From positions 1 through 64,000 of the forward strand of contig JAHFRQ010000006.1 of assembly GCA_023266215.1 (NCBI GenBank): a stretch of 64,000 bases of DNA, read 5' to 3'. Positions 1 to 7,936 of this stretch are shown piece by piece. The notes below the pieces were generated by a model, which saw only the letters and a list, made by a program, of their open reading frames with translations, was not told the DNA's origin and did no database searches. The position numbers were made by a program, and so were the translations under genes. How positions within the stretch are numbered: the first letter of the stretch is position 1; every line of letters begins with the position of its first letter. The DNA is from Gammaproteobacteria bacterium (GTDB lineage: Bacteria > Pseudomonadota > Gammaproteobacteria > Coxiellales > Coxiellaceae).

Positions 1-105
1 CATCTTCGCGATCCCATTAGCGACTTAAAGCGTACTGTACTCACACCCATTCCAACGGAGTTGAATCAAATACTCGATTTATTGGAAATTAAAAATACGC
101 ACTAA
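1..105 (+). CDS. C-terminal end of an unidentified gene (5' end outside window)
   Basis: The frame is open from the first base and stops at TAA 103-105, giving 34 residues that begin HLRDPISDLKRTVLTPIP and end LEIKNTH. The composition is protein-like (amphipathic, ending in a leucine-rich helix). I do not recognise the family from so short a tail. It runs tail-to-tail into the parA remnant on the other strand and overlaps it by about 17 bases, which is typical of eroded plasmid junctions. It could itself be a fragment rather than an intact gene. Confidence 0.45.
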   Translation, partial: HLRDPISDLKRTVLTPIPTELNQILDLLEIKNTH

Positions 106-471
106 ATCTGCAAGTCGGGAAAGATTTTTCGACCCCGCCTTTGAAATTAATAACAGCTACTTTAATTGCTTTGCTGTCTTTTGGTTTTGAATTTCTGGTT
201 TTAAAGTGGTCTCGAAAGAAATTAATTTCTTGTAAATTATAAACCCTCTCCTCCCACTTTATTTTTTTAACAACCCTTGCTTTTGGTATCAAGTTATCGG
301 CTTTATGATTTATCAGGGTCGGTCTAGATTTTCCAATTAGGTCGCATGCTTACGCAACATTATAGTCTTTTTTTTTCTTTCCAATGCGGGCTTTAATGCA
401 ATTGATCGTAATGCTGCTAATGTTTCTTCGCCTCGATCATGTAGCTGCTTGAAAACTCCTGATGCTTTCAT
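89..471 (-). pseudogene. Decayed plasmid parA (partition ATPase) remnant
   Basis: Two minus-strand pieces line up with plasmid ParA proteins that have an N-terminal DNA-binding region. The first (471-337, 44 aa, MKASGVFKQLHDRGEETLAA...) resembles the usual N-terminus of this family. After a frame break, 292-89 encodes the linker (YNLQEINFFRDHFKTR) and the start of the ATPase core, VAVINFKGGVEKS. The intact Walker A would read KGGVGKS, so the second glycine is replaced by glutamate. The frame then ends about 10 residues later and the rest of the ATPase is missing. The family match is from recognition of motifs; loss of function follows from the frame break, the Walker A change and the truncation. 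A separate intact parA lies at 8906-9811, so this looks like a leftover from an older partition locus or a fused plasmid. Confidence 0.7.
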
Positions 472-492
472 CTTTAGTCCATGTCAATTACT

Positions 493-615
493 TAATCCGC
501 TCTGCGGATTTGATTATATATAATCCGACTAGTCGGATTTGAGAAAATTGTTTTAAAATTCAGCGTGGATTAAAATTAATCGCTAGTTTGTAATCCGGCG
601 AGCGGATATAAAATC
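493..615. promoter_or_regulatory. Three palindromic operator-like repeats upstream of the parA remnant
   Basis: Three copies of a dyad of the form AATCCG-N-CGGATT lie in about 120 bases: AATCCGCTCTGCGGATT, then the perfect 18-mer AATCCGACTAGTCGGATT, then a degenerate ATCCGGCGAGCGGAT. They sit directly upstream of the start codon of the decayed parA. ParA proteins with an N-terminal DNA-binding domain autorepress through such sites, so they probably are its old operators or part of its centromere. That role is inference; the palindromes are seen directly. Confidence 0.6.
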
Positions 616-616
616 T

Positions 617-1008
617 TGATCGAACTGTGCTTTATAAGTGTTTGTTAAATCTGTATGATCAAACATTAATAAATATTTACAAAATGACCAGCTAATTTAA
701 TATGTTAGGCAGTGATGCTAAAGCAATTGTTTATTAATGTTATTAATATTAATACAATTAAATGCATCAACGGCGAGAATAATGCAATGACGATAGAAAA
801 CGAAGGTATGCGAGCGATGCTCGATCCGGTTTTTCCATCTAATATGTATAACACACGTTATACATTATTTCAAGTACAGAAGTGGCGTAGCTATCAGTAT
901 GTTATATCAAGAAACAGGTGATTGATGGAAAGTGATATGCATGAAAACGAAAACGCGATATTACGGTCGATAATGTACATTTAATATATGTTTAAAATCA
1001 TATAGTTA
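617..1008. other. AT-rich stretch without a supported gene
   Basis: A 69-codon frame at 712-921 is the only open frame of note. It has no convincing ribosome-binding site, no recognisable motif and an AT-driven composition. No RNA gene or repeat was seen here. Confidence 0.4.
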
Positions 1009-1060
1009 AAAAATACCGTATTTTTACACTGTTGACTGACTTATTTTAACTGTGTATATT
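1009..1060 (+). promoter_or_regulatory. Promoter with upstream palindrome for the ankyrin-Nudix gene
   Basis: TTGACT at 1032-1037 and TATATT at 1055-1060 are separated by exactly 17 bases, a near-consensus sigma-70 promoter pointing at the gene starting at 1125. A perfect 8-bp inverted repeat, AAAAATAC / GTATTTTT around one C (1009-1025), lies immediately upstream of the -35 box, where an activator or repressor could bind. Promoter elements are seen; regulator identity is unknown. Confidence 0.65.
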
Positions 1061-1124
1061 TTCCGTACAAAATGGATCGTCTCTTATGGATAAGGTTATC
1101 ACTTAATCCAAGAGCACAACTGCC

Positions 1125-4100
1125 ATGCCTAAAGAGCGACTGAATCGAAAAATAGTGAGATACAAGCATCAGCAATTATTGCAATCTTACTATGGTTTTA
1201 ATATCGATGATGTATCGCATCGCAATTTGCAGTCGCTACGAGAATCTTTGCAGAAACTATCTATTGCTGAAAAAATTATTTTAGAGAAATTAATACACTC
1301 GCTCACTTTGAAACATGCGACTTGTGCTGCGAAAGAAATTATCGAATCAGGTAAAATGTGTTCGGTAAGAGCGCTTGAAAAAAAAGGCGTTAAAGTAAAA
1401 AGCCATAGCACAGGAAAAGATGGTCATGATCACTCCGTATTTTTTGTGTTTGGTGTAGGGGACCACAAAACACCGAAATTTCTCCAAGGTGCAACACATG
1501 AAGTAACAATCGATCTCTATCAATTACATCAGCACAATCCAGATGCAGGAAGGCAATTATGGGTAAGTTCACATTTAGATGAGTTTCTAAACGAACGCGC
1601 TTATATTTATACTATTGGTAATGCCACTCTACAGATAAAACACAGTAAGGATAAAATTAAATCATATGTATTTACGCAAGATAGCAACAATGCAATAGAA
1701 TTACAATTTCAATATCAAGATGAAATATTTTCAGGCTATGATGTACTTGCGGGTATTGCTTTTAAATTTATTCAATTGTTGCGACTATTAGGCGGTGACA
1801 ATAATCCTGTCATTAATAATTTATATCGCCTTGCTGAAAGTGCATCTACTGAATTTATGCCTATGCTTGAAACATTATTTTCAAGTGTAATGCCAGGCGA
1901 TGTTTATCCTGAAACTAAAATTATCAAACAACTAACGATTGATCCATGCTATTTTAAAATTGAAAAAAGGAAAGCGTCCGATTTTCCGGAATGGCAATAT
2001 AACGCGGTTAAATCAGCAATTGATAATTATAATTTTACAGCCTTTAAAGCATTAGTACAAAATGGTTATCCATGCTGCCACCCTGATCGTAATCCTATCA
2101 TCGATATTCTTGAACACAGAAAATTTCCAAGTCATGAGATAAGAATTAGATTTTTAAAACTGATTTTAGAAAATTATTACCATAACCCTGATCCATCCTG
2201 CATGAATTTAAAATTAGCAATTATTTATGCTGCTGGAGAAAATGGAAACGAAGATGATCTTGACTTTTTATTATCACAAAAAATCCCCCATTCAAAAAAC
2301 TCAGGTGTATATTACTCACCTAATGTTAATAAAGAATATTTGCATGCCGGCATCTCATACGATTTAATTTCGATTGTTTGTAAAAATCAAAAACAAACAA
2401 AGGAAAAACTCACAGTATTGCAGAAACATGGTGCTGATTTTAATGCAGATGCCTATAATCATTACATTGATGCTTTGCACACTAACTATCGAATGAAAAC
2501 ACCTAATTTAGCGGCAATTATTTTTTTAAATCAACTTGGAATAAGGCCCGTTAGTCAAGAGATCACCTACAATGAAACACCATTGATGTTAGCGTGTAAA
2601 TCAGAAGACATCGCTTTGGTTCAGCTTTTTGTCGAATTGCACCGCGTTAATATCAATGAACCACTGCGCTTTCGATATGCATCTCCACTAGGATTTGTCA
2701 CCTACGTTGGTGAAAATAATGGTAAAACCGCACTTGATTTTGCAGTTGAAAGCGGTGCTACCGATATCATTTATTATTTAAAGAGTCATGGCGCACAACC
2801 TGGTATTCGAACAGAAGAATCTGGTAATACACGAAATGACAATCATTTATTTCGCGTTGTCCCAGTTTTAATTGGCACGCGCCATGACCACAAACCCTAT
2901 GTTGTTTTAGGCAAAAGACGCTCACAAAAGAGTGATAGCATTTTATCAAACGCCTATTGTTTTCCAGGTGGTGAAGTTGATAATACCGATTCTTCATTGG
3001 AAGATGCGGCAGTACGTGAATTATTTGAAGAAACAAGTGTTGATGCACGAAAAATTCCCGGCGTTAAAGTAACACATTTAGCAACCATTGATGGTTTTTC
3101 AGATCACGAGCATAAAGCAACTGTTTTTTACATCATTGACGTGGGAAGTCATCCGATTTCAGTTGAAGCCAGTGATGATTTAATTGAAGCAAGACGTGTA
3201 ACAGTCGATCAAATCGTTGTATCTGAAGCACCTACTGCAACATTTATGAGTGTAGGCGATACGCGCATTCTAGGCAGTAATGCGCTGATCATTCAATATT
3301 GTCTTCTTCAAAATCAAATTGGGTTATCTGTTGACCAAATTACCAATCTTAAAAAGCAACTATTGATTGAAGCTCAAGGTTGTGAAGATTTGCATAAATT
3401 AGTCAGAGATAATCAACACGATATTTATCTGGGTTCAGCAACATGGTGCGCAGTAGAATCGCTGTTAAGAAATCTTGCGCACCTAGGATATAAATATCCG
3501 CCAGATGATTCTTTGCCTATTTTAATGCTCACCGCGAATTCATTTGAAGGCGTTGAATTGTTAAAAAAATATGGCGTTGATATCACACAGCGTGGAGTAT
3601 TTAAATTATCGAATGAGACATTTTGTGGGACTGCATTATATTACGCTCTAAAAATAAATGATCTTGTGCTCGCAAAAAGACTAATTGCATTAGAACCAGG
3701 GTTTATTGATAAAAAACATGGTTTAAATAACATGTTTTTAATAGCCTGTGTTGAAAATAACAATTATGAAGGCGTTGATTATTTAATAAGTTTAGGCATT
3801 GATCCTAATACATCACCTTATAATAGAACAAGGGACACACGAGGTACATTTATACAACGTCCATTGATTGCAACTGCTGTCAAAAAGGGATCCGTTGATT
3901 TAGTAAGACAGCTCATGAGTGATCCACGGATATTTGTTAATCGCGAGCGATCCTTTGGAAATTGTAATACAGTATTAATGACGGTGATAAAGCATGATAA
4001 AAAAGAAATAGCATTAATGCTGTTAGAGGATGACCGATTAGATTTATCTGTTAAAAATAAAAATGATCAGACAGCTTTAATGTTTGCACAGGGAAAACCA

Positions 4101-5396
4101 AGCTGGGAAGATGTTGTTGCAATGATAGAAGCGAAATTAAAAGAACAATCTGAATGCACTTTAAAAAATCTTCTATTAAATAATACGCTTAAAGAAATGG
4201 ATATCACAGATGTAGAACTTTTGAGCTCTAATCCTGACTATTTTAGTCAGCTGATATGTGAATGTAAAAGTTTGGAATGCATTGAATTTAGTTTTTCAGA
4301 TTTATATACCGCTAAATTGATTTTGTTTATCAATAGTATTGTTAATCAAGACAATATAAATACTGTTAAGTTTCGCTGTTTTGATTTTGATATTGAAACA
4401 TTAAGTTCCATTTTACCAGAAGCGATTTCTGCTTCAAAAACATTTAAATTATTAAAGCATGTGCAATGTACGGATATACCTTTTGATCAATTAAAGCTTA
4501 TTTTATCGGCTGGATTTAATTTAGTGAAATCATTTACTATCCACGGTGATTATACTTATAAAGAAATTGAATCATTGTCACAATTTTTAACCGTAATGAA
4601 AATTAGAGCGGAAATAACCTTGGTTGATGTTAGCTTTGATTCACAAAACTTAATTAATTCGGTTATTACGCACAATCAGGTCGAAGAATTAATGCTCCAG
4701 GACTTTTTCGCATTCAGGAACACTACTATTGATCTAACTTTTGGCGATGATGATATTGTTAATTTACAAAATAAATTAGAGTTACTTCATGGATGTCCAA
4801 CCGTATTGAAACTTACTGAAGAATTCTATGCAAATTGCAAAACCTATGTAAAAAAATATTTTCTAGAACACGTTGATATCATGTCAGTTACATTATCAGG
4901 AAAATGGGGCAAAGAATTAGCAGATGAATTTTTAAAGTTATTGCAAGGCCAGAGTAAATTAAAGCACTTGGCATTATTTAGTGCAGATATTGATACTAAA
5001 GTTATGTGTGCATTATCTAAAATTTTAATCTCTATTCCCATTCAAGGATTAGCGTTACAGTACTCAAAATTTTTAATGAAGCGTCCTGCTCAATTGTTAA
5101 AAGCCATTAACGAAACCGAACATCTTGTTTTCTTAAATTGTTCTGATAGCACTGCTTCAGCAATAATTATGTCTGAAATTACTGGAAATCGCTCTTTATT
5201 GTCTGCGGACTTATCGGATTGGAGGTGTTCTACCGCATGGAAAGAAGACTTAAGTAGAATGCTTGCTAGAAACGCATGTGCTTGCTTACAGCCAGAATTT
5301 TCAGCAACTGCGTCATCGAGATTTCTGAATACTACAGAAACAGGTGTCACTACTCAATTGAGTACGGTTGTTTCAAACAGAGTTACGTTCTTATAA
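1125..5396 (+). CDS. Large ankyrin-repeat protein with an internal Nudix hydrolase domain (effector-like)
   Basis: The 1423-aa protein starts at ATG 1125, 65 bases behind a strong promoter. Its N-terminal ~450 residues are not recognised. Ankyrin-type repeats follow (TPLMLACKSEDIALVQLF at about 485, NGKTALDFAVESGATDIIYYL at about 535). A Nudix domain at roughly 565-710 contains the Nudix box GGEVDN...AAVRELFEETSVD at about 615-638, with the REL-EE catalytic core kept. Further ankyrin repeats occupy about 790-1010 and a leucine-rich, repeat-like C-terminal part about 1015-1390. Nudix enzymes hydrolyse nucleoside diphosphate-linked compounds. A Nudix domain set inside an ankyrin array has no housekeeping counterpart that I know. 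No signal peptide is visible. Translocation into a host cell by a type IV system is inference from the domain types and the plasmid context. Confidence 0.8.
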   Translation: MPKERLNRKIVRYKHQQLLQSYYGFNIDDVSHRNLQSLRESLQKLSIAEKIILEKLIHSLTLKHATCAAKEIIESGKMCSVRALEKKGVKVKSHSTGKDGHDHSVFFVFGVGDHKTPKFLQGATHEVTIDLYQLHQHNPDAGRQLWVSSHLDEFLNERAYIYTIGNATLQIKHSKDKIKSYVFTQDSNNAIELQFQYQDEIFSGYDVLAGIAFKFIQLLRLLGGDNNPVINNLYRLAESASTEFMPMLETLFSSVMPGDVYPETKIIKQLTIDPCYFKIEKRKASDFPEWQYNAVKSAIDNYNFTAFKALVQNGYPCCHPDRNPIIDILEHRKFPSHEIRIRFLKLILENYYHNPDPSCMNLKLAIIYAAGENGNEDDLDFLLSQKIPHSKNSGVYYSPNVNKEYLHAGISYDLISIVCKNQKQTKEKLTVLQKHGADFNADAYNHYIDALHTNYRMKTPNLAAIIFLNQLGIRPVSQEITYNETPLMLACKSEDIALVQLFVELHRVNINEPLRFRYASPLGFVTYVGENNGKTALDFAVESGATDIIYYLKSHGAQPGIRTEESGNTRNDNHLFRVVPVLIGTRHDHKPYVVLGKRRSQKSDSILSNAYCFPGGEVDNTDSSLEDAAVRELFEETSVDARKIPGVKVTHLATIDGFSDHEHKATVFYIIDVGSHPISVEASDDLIEARRVTVDQIVVSEAPTATFMSVGDTRILGSNALIIQYCLLQNQIGLSVDQITNLKKQLLIEAQGCEDLHKLVRDNQHDIYLGSATWCAVESLLRNLAHLGYKYPPDDSLPILMLTANSFEGVELLKKYGVDITQRGVFKLSNETFCGTALYYALKINDLVLAKRLIALEPGFIDKKHGLNNMFLIACVENNNYEGVDYLISLGIDPNTSPYNRTRDTRGTFIQRPLIATAVKKGSVDLVRQLMSDPRIFVNRERSFGNCNTVLMTVIKHDKKEIALMLLEDDRLDLSVKNKNDQTALMFAQGKPSWEDVVAMIEAKLKEQSECTLKNLLLNNTLKEMDITDVELLSSNPDYFSQLICECKSLECIEFSFSDLYTAKLILFINSIVNQDNINTVKFRCFDFDIETLSSILPEAISASKTFKLLKHVQCTDIPFDQLKLILSAGFNLVKSFTIHGDYTYKEIESLSQFLTVMKIRAEITLVDVSFDSQNLINSVITHNQVEELMLQDFFAFRNTTIDLTFGDDDIVNLQNKLELLHGCPTVLKLTEEFYANCKTYVKKYFLEHVDIMSVTLSGKWGKELADEFLKLLQGQSKLKHLALFSADIDTKVMCALSKILISIPIQGLALQYSKFLMKRPAQLLKAINETEHLVFLNCSDSTASAIIMSEITGNRSLLSADLSDWRCSTAWKEDLSRMLARNACACLQPEFSATASSRFLNTTETGVTTQLSTVVSNRVTFL

Positions 5397-5476
5397 AAAT
5401 AAAATGAATTGGATTAAGGACCATTGAAATTATAGAATTGTCATGAATAAGATTACAGACCAATTCGAGGAAAAAG

Positions 5477-6646
5477 ATGAGAACCAAGCAAGAAGTTTTT
5501 TCAAACAAGCTTTATCAAGCCGCGCTAAGGCAAGATATCGAAATGTTAAATTCGATAATACAAGAAATAATTTCGCCACATGTAGTTGGAGATCCTGCAC
5601 GCACATTCGCTTACGAATATGATGAGAATGTTATTATCGGTAATATTTTGATGCCAGCAATTATCGATTTATTGAAATTAGGCAATGCATCATCTGCAGA
5701 ATTTTTAATTAAGCAAAGCGAATACCTGCATGAGAATGGTGAGTCTTTCTACAAATGCCTGGCTTCTGAAGCCGCTTATTACAATCAACAGGTCATTGTA
5801 AATATTACGCGTGATAAGGGTTCAAGTATTATCAATGGAATTATATTAGGCACTGCTAGAAGAGGTGATCGTAGTACTGTGGATGCTTTGTTAGCACAAG
5901 GAATGCATGGTGTGGATAGAAGTAATTTTAACGCTTATCGTGATGCTATAGGATTGTCGTGCCTGAATGTTGCTCACGCTGCAACAGGTTATGGCCAAGG
6001 AAATCATGTTAATTATGCAGAAGAATTAATTGCAAGAGGCTTTCCTCGCCATGATCTAAGTCTTATTACTTCTGTAGCTTGCGGTGCCGCTTTTGGCGGA
6101 CATTTTAAATATGTCAACGAATTAATAGCCAGAAACGCCCGCTTACATACAGTTCACTGGGCTGCCTTTCAAGCAGGGTTTCATGAATTCGCAGACGATC
6201 TCGTATTAAGAAGACTCACTGATCAAAATAATGATTTAGATGAAGTAAAACGCCGCGCTAGAAATGAATTTGCATTTAATAAACAAGGGCGACGCCTAGC
6301 CGTCAAACGAGCTATAAAATTCTTATCGCTAATGCAATCAAATCATGGGATTCAAGAGCAAGAAGCATTCGCAATTACAAACAAAACAAATTTTGGTGCA
6401 TTATTTTTTATGGTATCTATCGTAGCTTTTGCATGCCCAAATTTGCAAAGAAAAACAAAATTGCCAACGGAAATTTTGTTGAATATTTTTAGTTATAATT
6501 TTGGATTTAACAGCGATCCGCGATTAAATAAACAAATGGGCTTTGGTTTATTTTTATCGATAATAACACCGAATCGAAACGCTGCCATTGCAACTGCGCA
6601 TACAAATAATTCTGCAACAGGTGATGATGTGGCATTGCGTGTCTGA
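5477..6646 (+). CDS. Ankyrin-repeat protein with a C-terminal F-box-like motif
   Basis: 389 aa; the start is supported by AGGAAAAAG just ahead of ATG 5477. Divergent ankyrin-type helix pairs fill residues 10-260 (YQAALRQDIEMLNSIIQEI; VNYAEELIARGF; KYVNELIARNARLHTVHWAAF). At 329-340 the sequence reads LPTEILLNIFSY, which matches the eukaryotic F-box start (LPxEIlxxIFsyL). Legionella AnkB combines F-box and ankyrin domains to recruit host SCF ubiquitin ligase, though there the F-box is N-terminal. Here it is C-terminal and only about one third of an F-box follows, so function is uncertain. It lies 80 bases behind the ankyrin-Nudix gene and probably shares its transcript. A hairpin terminator follows. 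Confidence 0.7.
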   Translation: MRTKQEVFSNKLYQAALRQDIEMLNSIIQEIISPHVVGDPARTFAYEYDENVIIGNILMPAIIDLLKLGNASSAEFLIKQSEYLHENGESFYKCLASEAAYYNQQVIVNITRDKGSSIINGIILGTARRGDRSTVDALLAQGMHGVDRSNFNAYRDAIGLSCLNVAHAATGYGQGNHVNYAEELIARGFPRHDLSLITSVACGAAFGGHFKYVNELIARNARLHTVHWAAFQAGFHEFADDLVLRRLTDQNNDLDEVKRRARNEFAFNKQGRRLAVKRAIKFLSLMQSNHGIQEQEAFAITNKTNFGALFFMVSIVAFACPNLQRKTKLPTEILLNIFSYNFGFNSDPRLNKQMGFGLFLSIITPNRNAAIATAHTNNSATGDDVALRV

Positions 6647-6662
6647 CAAATGTCAGATTTTC
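6642..6662 (+). terminator. Rho-independent terminator after the F-box/ankyrin gene
   Basis: TCTGAC-AAAT-GTCAGA forms a 6-bp stem at 6642-6657, overlapping the stop codon region, followed by TTTTCTGT. Short but well placed. Confidence 0.5.
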
Positions 6663-6723
6663 TGTCCCCAGAATTTTTTCATAATAATAAATTTGCAATT
6701 CCTGGATACTCAACCCACGAGTT

Positions 6724-7125
6724 TCAGAGAGAAATCGATAAGTGATACCAAGAAAAACGCGTCATGAATGAAATGCCAGATAGCAATAAGCTTACTGCTA
6801 TCACCCAAGTTATCACAGGATCGCTCGATGGAAATAAACTTAAAAACCAATTACCCAACAATCCGCCCTGCCCGACTCTTCTCAATAAAAAATCAAGCGT
6901 TGCAAATACAATGACAAAACCCGTTAATTTTAAAATAACGGTAAACCCTCCTTCATACAAACGGTGCCAGTGAAGATAAAAAGTAATCCCAGTGTAAGCA
7001 AAAAAAACCGCAATCATCATAATTAAAAATACTTCGCGAAGGCGAGATAATGCTTCACCATCAACAGTGGTATTCACATCCCCTGCTCTTGTGTGTCTTT
7101 TAAATGTGGTGACTGGGTATCGCAT
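6724..7125 (-). CDS. Small integral membrane protein, unknown function
   Basis: The best start is ATG at 7125 (MRYPVTTFKRHTRAG), because AGGAG lies 5-6 bases upstream. A start 11 codons further out has no such site. The 133-aa product has three clear hydrophobic segments (VFLIMMIAVFFAYTGITFYL; VILKLTGFVIVFATLDFLL; PVITWVIAVSLLLSGISFM) and a basic N-terminus. I do not recognise the family. It runs convergent with the ankyrin genes and behind the decayed small gene at 7168-7368, with which it may have formed a two-gene unit. Confidence 0.6.
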   Translation of the reverse strand: MRYPVTTFKRHTRAGDVNTTVDGEALSRLREVFLIMMIAVFFAYTGITFYLHWHRLYEGGFTVILKLTGFVIVFATLDFLLRRVGQGGLLGNWFLSLFPSSDPVITWVIAVSLLLSGISFMTRFSWYHLSISL

Positions 7126-7167
7126 TTTGAGCTCCTGTGAAATGGCTAAAAAATTCAAAAATGAATT

Positions 7168-7368
7168 TCAAATTTTTAAGCAAAAACCGATTCTGACTTT
7201 ATTAAGAAAATACCGAAATGCTTTTCGGTTTTCTTTTGAAGACCTAGGTTTTGCCATAAGAGTTTTTTTAGCGACGCAATTTAATCCTGACAAGCGTTCT
7301 TGTGCAGAAATTTGATCACGAAGAAATTACGAACAGGTAAGGTTTTCAGATAAAGTACGAACAGCCAT
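7168..7368 (-). pseudogene. Small gene interrupted by an in-frame stop codon
   Basis: A frame begins at ATG 7368 behind a good GGAG ribosome-binding site (7375-7378) with MAVRTLSENLTCS, meets TAA after 13 codons, and continues in the same frame for 52 codons (FLRDQISAQERLSGLNCVAKK...) to TGA at 7168-7170. The single-frame continuity on both sides of the stop suggests one gene of about 66 codons with a nonsense mutation. It could instead be a 13-codon leader peptide followed by chance sequence. The family is not recognised. Confidence 0.35.
7209..7233. terminator. Possible bidirectional terminator hairpin
   Basis: ACCGAAA-TGCT-TTTCGGT (about 7212-7229) is flanked by A-rich sequence on the left and TTTTCTTTT on the right, so it could end transcription in either direction. 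It lies inside the decayed small gene, which also argues that the gene is no longer used. Confidence 0.4.
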
Positions 7369-7390
7369 GATTAACTCCGTTTTAGTTAGT

Positions 7391-7406
7391 TGTGGTTAGC
7401 GACCAC
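7391..7406. repeat. Inverted repeat next to the parS-like site
   Basis: GTGGT-TAGCG-ACCAC (arms of 5 bp) lies 13 bases before the parS-like 16-mer, between the partition operon and the small pseudogene. It may be a regulator site; no T-run follows, so it is not a terminator. Confidence 0.35.
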
Positions 7407-7418
7407 TTAAATAAGGGA

Positions 7419-7434
7419 TGTTCTACGTGAAACA
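7419..7434. promoter_or_regulatory. parS: parS-like centromere site
   Basis: TGTTCTACGTGAAACA differs by one base from the classical palindromic parS (TGTTCCACGTGAAACA). It lies about 100 bases downstream of the parA-parB-RHH operon, where plasmid and chromosomal centromeres are often found. Binding by the ParB encoded next door is inference. Confidence 0.6.
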
Positions 7435-7540
7435 TTGTGACGTTCATGTGCAGTCTAAAAGTAATTAAATTTTAATTGATGCGTATTTTATTTAATATTT
7501 TCAACGAGTTACAAAAACGCTACACTGTAGCGTTTCTATT

Positions 7541-7936
7541 TTAGCTGAATTGTTGCTGAAGTTTCGCTGTTCTTTCAATACTATCAACCGATCCAAGAAG
7601 GCTGTGAACAATAGCGGTTCTAATGATTTTGCTTTTTAAGCCTTCCATTGCTGGCATCTTTATTCTGACATTAATTATCCACTCATCAAGAAGATCTGCC
7701 ACCTGTTGGGTTGGTCTAAAGCTAATGCTTTTCTCAAGATTTTCCAACTCTTCTGAAAGCTCAATACAATCCAAAACAAAATCTTTGTCTGGACAGGTTA
7801 GGAATTTGCGAATTGCATCGCAAATCCACTTTGACTTGCCGCGCAATCCATATCCGTCAGATACCAATTTTTGATGCATTTCAATTTCAAGACTAGCTGG
7901 GATTTTAAATGATTTGGTTGAATTTGATCTTGTCAT
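7541..7936 (-). CDS. Ribbon-helix-helix-like third gene of the partition operon
   Basis: 131 aa, translationally coupled to parB: its ATG shares a base with the parB stop (TAATG at 7934-7938). Two segments each resemble a ribbon-helix-helix unit. The first is KSFKIPASLEIEMHQKL followed by KSKWICDAIRKFL (about residues 9-46). The second is SISFRPTQQVADLLDEWI followed by LKSKIIRTAIVHSLL (about 71-115). A tandem RHH could bind DNA as a pseudo-dimer. The position suggests a role in partition or autoregulation of the operon. I cannot name a family. Confidence 0.65.
   Translation of the reverse strand: MTRSNSTKSFKIPASLEIEMHQKLVSDGYGLRGKSKWICDAIRKFLTCPDKDFVLDCIELSEELENLEKSISFRPTQQVADLLDEWIINVRIKMPAMEGLKSKIIRTAIVHSLLGSVDSIERTAKLQQQFS

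Noticed and set aside
712-921. 69-codon plus-strand frame
   Set aside because: No ribosome-binding site, AT-driven composition and no motif; not supported as a gene.
7067-7315. 82-codon plus-strand frame over the promoter region of the membrane protein
   Set aside because: Antisense to the membrane protein and the decayed small gene, which have better starts.
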